Source of the DNA: Robiginitalea aestuariiviva | Lineage (GTDB): Bacteria; Bacteroidota; Bacteroidia; Flavobacteriales; Flavobacteriaceae | Direction of reading: 5' to 3' | Length of the DNA: 64,000 nt | Assembly (NCBI RefSeq): GCF_029537735.1 | Contig: NZ_JARPUQ010000002.1 | Coordinates: forward strand, 1,108,240-1,172,239 | Shown here: piece by piece, positions 61,948-64,000 of the stretch | Layout: each line of letters opens with the position of its first letter | Position numbering within the stretch: position 1 is the first letter of the stretch | Made by a program: the position numbers and the translations under genes | Notes under the pieces: model-generated | Told to the model about the DNA's origin: nothing | The model's database searches: none | Seen by the model: the letters and a program-made list of their open reading frames with translations, nothing else

Positions 61948-63043
61948 ATGGAGAGATTCAAGTCGCTTATGGAACGCCTTGGCGCGTTAAGGAGGTATCT
62001 TTGACATAGATGCCAAGCGTATCGAAATCCAAAACGAAGAAGAAAAAACCCTGGAACCCGGCTTTTGGGATGATCCGGTAAAGGCGCAGGCCTTTATGAA
62101 GGAGCTCAAGACCCAAAAGAACTGGGTGAAGGACTTTGAGGCTGCCGAATCCCTGATCGGGGAATGCGAGGTCTTTGTGGAATTCCTGCAGGCCGGGGAA
62201 GTGAGCGCGGAAGAAACCGAAAGCGCCCTGGATAAAGCCGAAAGGGCCATTGAGGATCTGGAGTTCCGCAACATGCTTTCCGAGGAAGGGGACGACCTGA
62301 CGGCCGTGCTACAGATTACCGCGGGTGCCGGGGGAACTGAAAGCTGCGATTGGGCCTCGATGCTCATGCGGATGTACATCATGTGGGCGGAGAAAAACGG
62401 CTATAAGGTTAAGGAACTCAACTACCAGGAAGGGGATGTGGCCGGGATCAAAACTGTAACCCTTGAGATTGAGGGCGACTATGCCTTTGGCTGGTTGAAG
62501 GGGGAAAACGGGGTCCACCGACTGGTGCGCATTTCGCCTTTTGACAGCAATGCCAAGCGGCACACCTCTTTTGCCTCGGTCTATGTTTACCCCCTGGTGG
62601 ACGATACCATCGAAATCGAAATTAACCCCTCCGACATAGAGATCACCACGGCTCGTTCCAGCGGTGCCGGGGGTCAGAACGTGAACAAGGTGGAGACCAA
62701 GGTACAGCTGGTGCACAAGCCCACGGGCATACAGATCAGTTGTTCGGATTCCCGCAGCCAGCACGACAACCGGGCCACGGCCATGAAAATGCTGCGGTCC
62801 CAGCTCTACGAGATTGAGCTGCGCAAAAAGCAGGAAGCCCGTGATGCCATTGAATCTTCCAAAAAGAAAATTGAATGGGGCTCCCAGATCCGCAACTATG
62901 TCATGCATCCCTATAAGCTGGTGAAAGACGTCCGCACAGGCGAGGAAACCGGCAATGTGGACGCCGTGATGGATGGAGACCTCAATAGCTTCCTGAAGGC
63001 CTACCTGATGATGATGGGCCAGCAGACCACCGATACCCCTTAA
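61948..63043 (+). CDS. prfB: peptide chain release factor 2, with programmed +1 frameshift
   Basis: 364 residues after frameshift. Frame 0 runs ATG 61948 to CTT 61999-62001, then UGA at 62002-62004; skipping the U gives GAC and the main frame to 63043. GGQ motif [15 protein letters not shown] and the RF2-type SPF in [12 protein letters not shown] are present. RF2 ends translation at UGA/UAA, so its level is autoregulated by the in-frame UGA. Without the shift an 18-residue peptide is made. Confidence 0.95.
61991..62005 (+). promoter_or_regulatory. RF2 frameshift site
   Basis: AGGAGG-like Shine-Dalgarno (61990-61995) just upstream of TATCTTTGAC. It is the classic slippery CTT-TGA-C with spacing of three bases, as in E. 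coli. Confidence 0.92.
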
Positions 63044-63053
63044 ACCTGTACGG

Positions 63054-63401
63054 ATGATCACTGTATACCACAACCCCAGATGCCGGAAATCCCGGGAAGC
63101 CCTGCAATGGCTGGAAGGCCGTGGCATTCCCTTCGAAACCGTGGAATACCTGAAACACCCGCTCTCGGCTGCGGAGCTTTCTGAATTGCTGGGTAAACTC
63201 GGCATGGAACCCGATGCCCTGGTGCGGAAAAATGAAGCCATCTGGAAAGAAGCATTCCGGGGCCGGGACCTGAGCCCCGAGGAAGTGGTCCGTGCCATGG
63301 CCCAGCACCCGAAACTCATGGAACGCCCCGTGGTGGTTTCAGGTAAACGGGCCGTTGTGGCGCGCCCTGCGGATGTCATTTCGAAACTTATTGACCAATA
63401 A
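63054..63401 (+). CDS. ArsC-family thiol reductase (YfgD-like)
   Basis: 115 residues. The N-terminal HNPRCRKSREAL has the nucleophilic cysteine, and LMERPVVVSGKRAVVARP is the typical C-terminal motif of glutaredoxin-coupled arsenate reductases (ArsC/YfgD). It reduces arsenate or an unknown oxyanion; no arsenic genes lie near. It starts 10 bases after prfB. Confidence 0.88.
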   Translation: MITVYHNPRCRKSREALQWLEGRGIPFETVEYLKHPLSAAELSELLGKLGMEPDALVRKNEAIWKEAFRGRDLSPEEVVRAMAQHPKLMERPVVVSGKRAVVARPADVISKLIDQ

Positions 63402-63500
63402 GCACTTACACCTGCCGCAATCCATTGCGGTTGAATTAACAAAGTTTTAACCAAACCCGGTTAAACCCCCTGTGGGTTAAACCATCTAAACAAACGCAAG

Positions 63501-63971
63501 ATGAGATCGAGACTAATCGTTTTGTTTGCCCTTTTGGGCGGAATTTTTGGAGCCGAGGCCCAATACGGTTACGGATATGGGGGGTACGGAAACGGCGGAT
63601 ATTATGGCCGGAATGCCATCCCCCAGGCCGAAACCCCGGCCAAAAAGCCCGAGCCTAAAACCGCGGAGGAAATTGTTGAGGATGCTATGCCCCAGATTAT
63701 CGAGGCAGCCGCATTAAACGACTTTGAAGCCGCAGTAGTCTCTGCAACCCTGACCAAGTACGTACAACAGCGCATTGAACTTCGAATCCTTGAATTGACC
63801 CCTGAACAAACCCGGGAGGCCCTCGAAAACATCGAGCAGGCCGAACGGGCCGAATTGGAACAAGGCCTGCCGCCCGAAAAATTCGAGGCAATGATGGCCC
63901 TTAAGGAAAATGGTTACGATGCAAAACGGTTTAAAAAGAAGGAAAAACGAAAGAAAAAATCGAAATCCTAA
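63501..63971 (+). CDS. exported Gly/Tyr-rich protein, unknown
   Basis: 156 residues. A signal peptide (RSRLIVLFALLGGIFGAEAQ) is followed by a Gly/Tyr-rich segment (YGYGYGGYGNGGYYGRN), a helical acidic region (about 55-125) and a Lys-rich C-terminus (KKKEKRKKKSKS). No known motif. The next gene begins 4 bases later. Confidence 0.75.
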   Translation: MRSRLIVLFALLGGIFGAEAQYGYGYGGYGNGGYYGRNAIPQAETPAKKPEPKTAEEIVEDAMPQIIEAAALNDFEAAVVSATLTKYVQQRIELRILELTPEQTREALENIEQAERAELEQGLPPEKFEAMMALKENGYDAKRFKKKEKRKKKSKS

Positions 63972-63975
63972 ACGA

Positions 63976-64000
63976 ATGAAACACTTCCTGTTACTGCTCC
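63976..64000 (+). CDS. start of an exported protein gene, cut by window end
   Basis: Only MKHFLLLL is visible, resembling the beginning of a signal peptide. Its position 4 bases after the previous stop suggests the same operon. Nothing more can be said. Confidence 0.4.

Noticed and set aside
61948-62004. Early stop in prfB read as a pseudogene
   Set aside because: The stop is the known programmed frameshift site with slippery CTT-TGA-C and upstream SD.

Overview
The window looks like a single chromosome segment of a marine-type flavobacterium (Bacteroidota, Flavobacteriaceae). The gene content and fairly high GC bring Robiginitalea to mind, but that genus name is a guess from memory. Support for the phylum is direct. 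Many genes are preceded by the Bacteroidota -7 box TAnnTTTG and few have a Shine-Dalgarno. There is a TonB receptor with a carboxypeptidase-regulatory-like domain, a flavobacterial dihydroorotase-like protein, an S9 and an S10 peptidase, a YfhO/flippase locus and a ParE-ParC pair. Coding density is very high. No gene-free stretch exceeds 300 bases; the longest are 36213-36491, 37293-37537 and 1356-1596. I see no rRNA, tRNA, CRISPR array, insertion sequence, phage or integration boundary.

Layout. 1-4.1 kb: a cut Lrp-type regulator, an M14 carboxypeptidase, an XRE-type regulator behind a helically phased triple repeat, a lipoprotein, a TerC protein and a sterol-desaturase-type enzyme. 4.2-10 kb: topoisomerase IV (parE-parC) and ychF. 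10.1-16.8 kb: a carboxypeptidase-regulatory-like surface protein, a ferredoxin divergent from a LuxC-like acyl-CoA reductase, serC-serA, a DUF937 protein and small envelope proteins. 16.8-19.5 kb: a His-rich small exported protein and a TonB-dependent receptor. 19.5-27 kb: folE, a LolD-like ATPase, a TIGR02757-like protein, an oxidoreductase, an S10 peptidase, an SGNH hydrolase and a GT2. 27-31.4 kb: a coupled BatA-like, dihydroorotase-like, membrane protein and esterase operon. 31.4-35.4 kb: a metallo-hydrolase, a conserved 486-aa unknown, bcp and nth.

35.4-37.5 kb holds the most unusual locus: two paralogous sigma-70-type factors in tandem, each followed by a paralogous 47-codon gene that is itself preceded by a hairpin ending a few bases before its start codon. 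The upstream sigma gene also has a long inverted repeat in its leader that touches its ATG. 37.5-49.5 kb: uvrA, a very basic repeat protein, a four-gene polysaccharide/lipid-glycan operon (DUF4834, YfhO, GT, flippase; minus strand), an outer-membrane protein and a GNAT-like protein.

49.6-52 kb: an alpha-oxoamine synthase next to a cysteine-synthase-like enzyme, a pair that fits the first steps of sulfonolipid (capnine) synthesis. 52-58.4 kb: an oligopeptidase, EbfC, a YegP-like protein, threonine aldolase and a large zinc metalloprotease. 58.5-61.9 kb: an ATP-grasp, alpha-E and transglutaminase operon, a predicted but little-characterised peptide ligation/processing system. 61.9-64 kb: prfB with its programmed frameshift, an ArsC-family protein and two exported proteins, the last cut by the window end.

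The best candidates for undescribed biology are the twin sigma/47-aa cassettes with their RNA-like elements, then the ATP-grasp/alpha-E/transglutaminase operon and the putative sulfonolipid pair.
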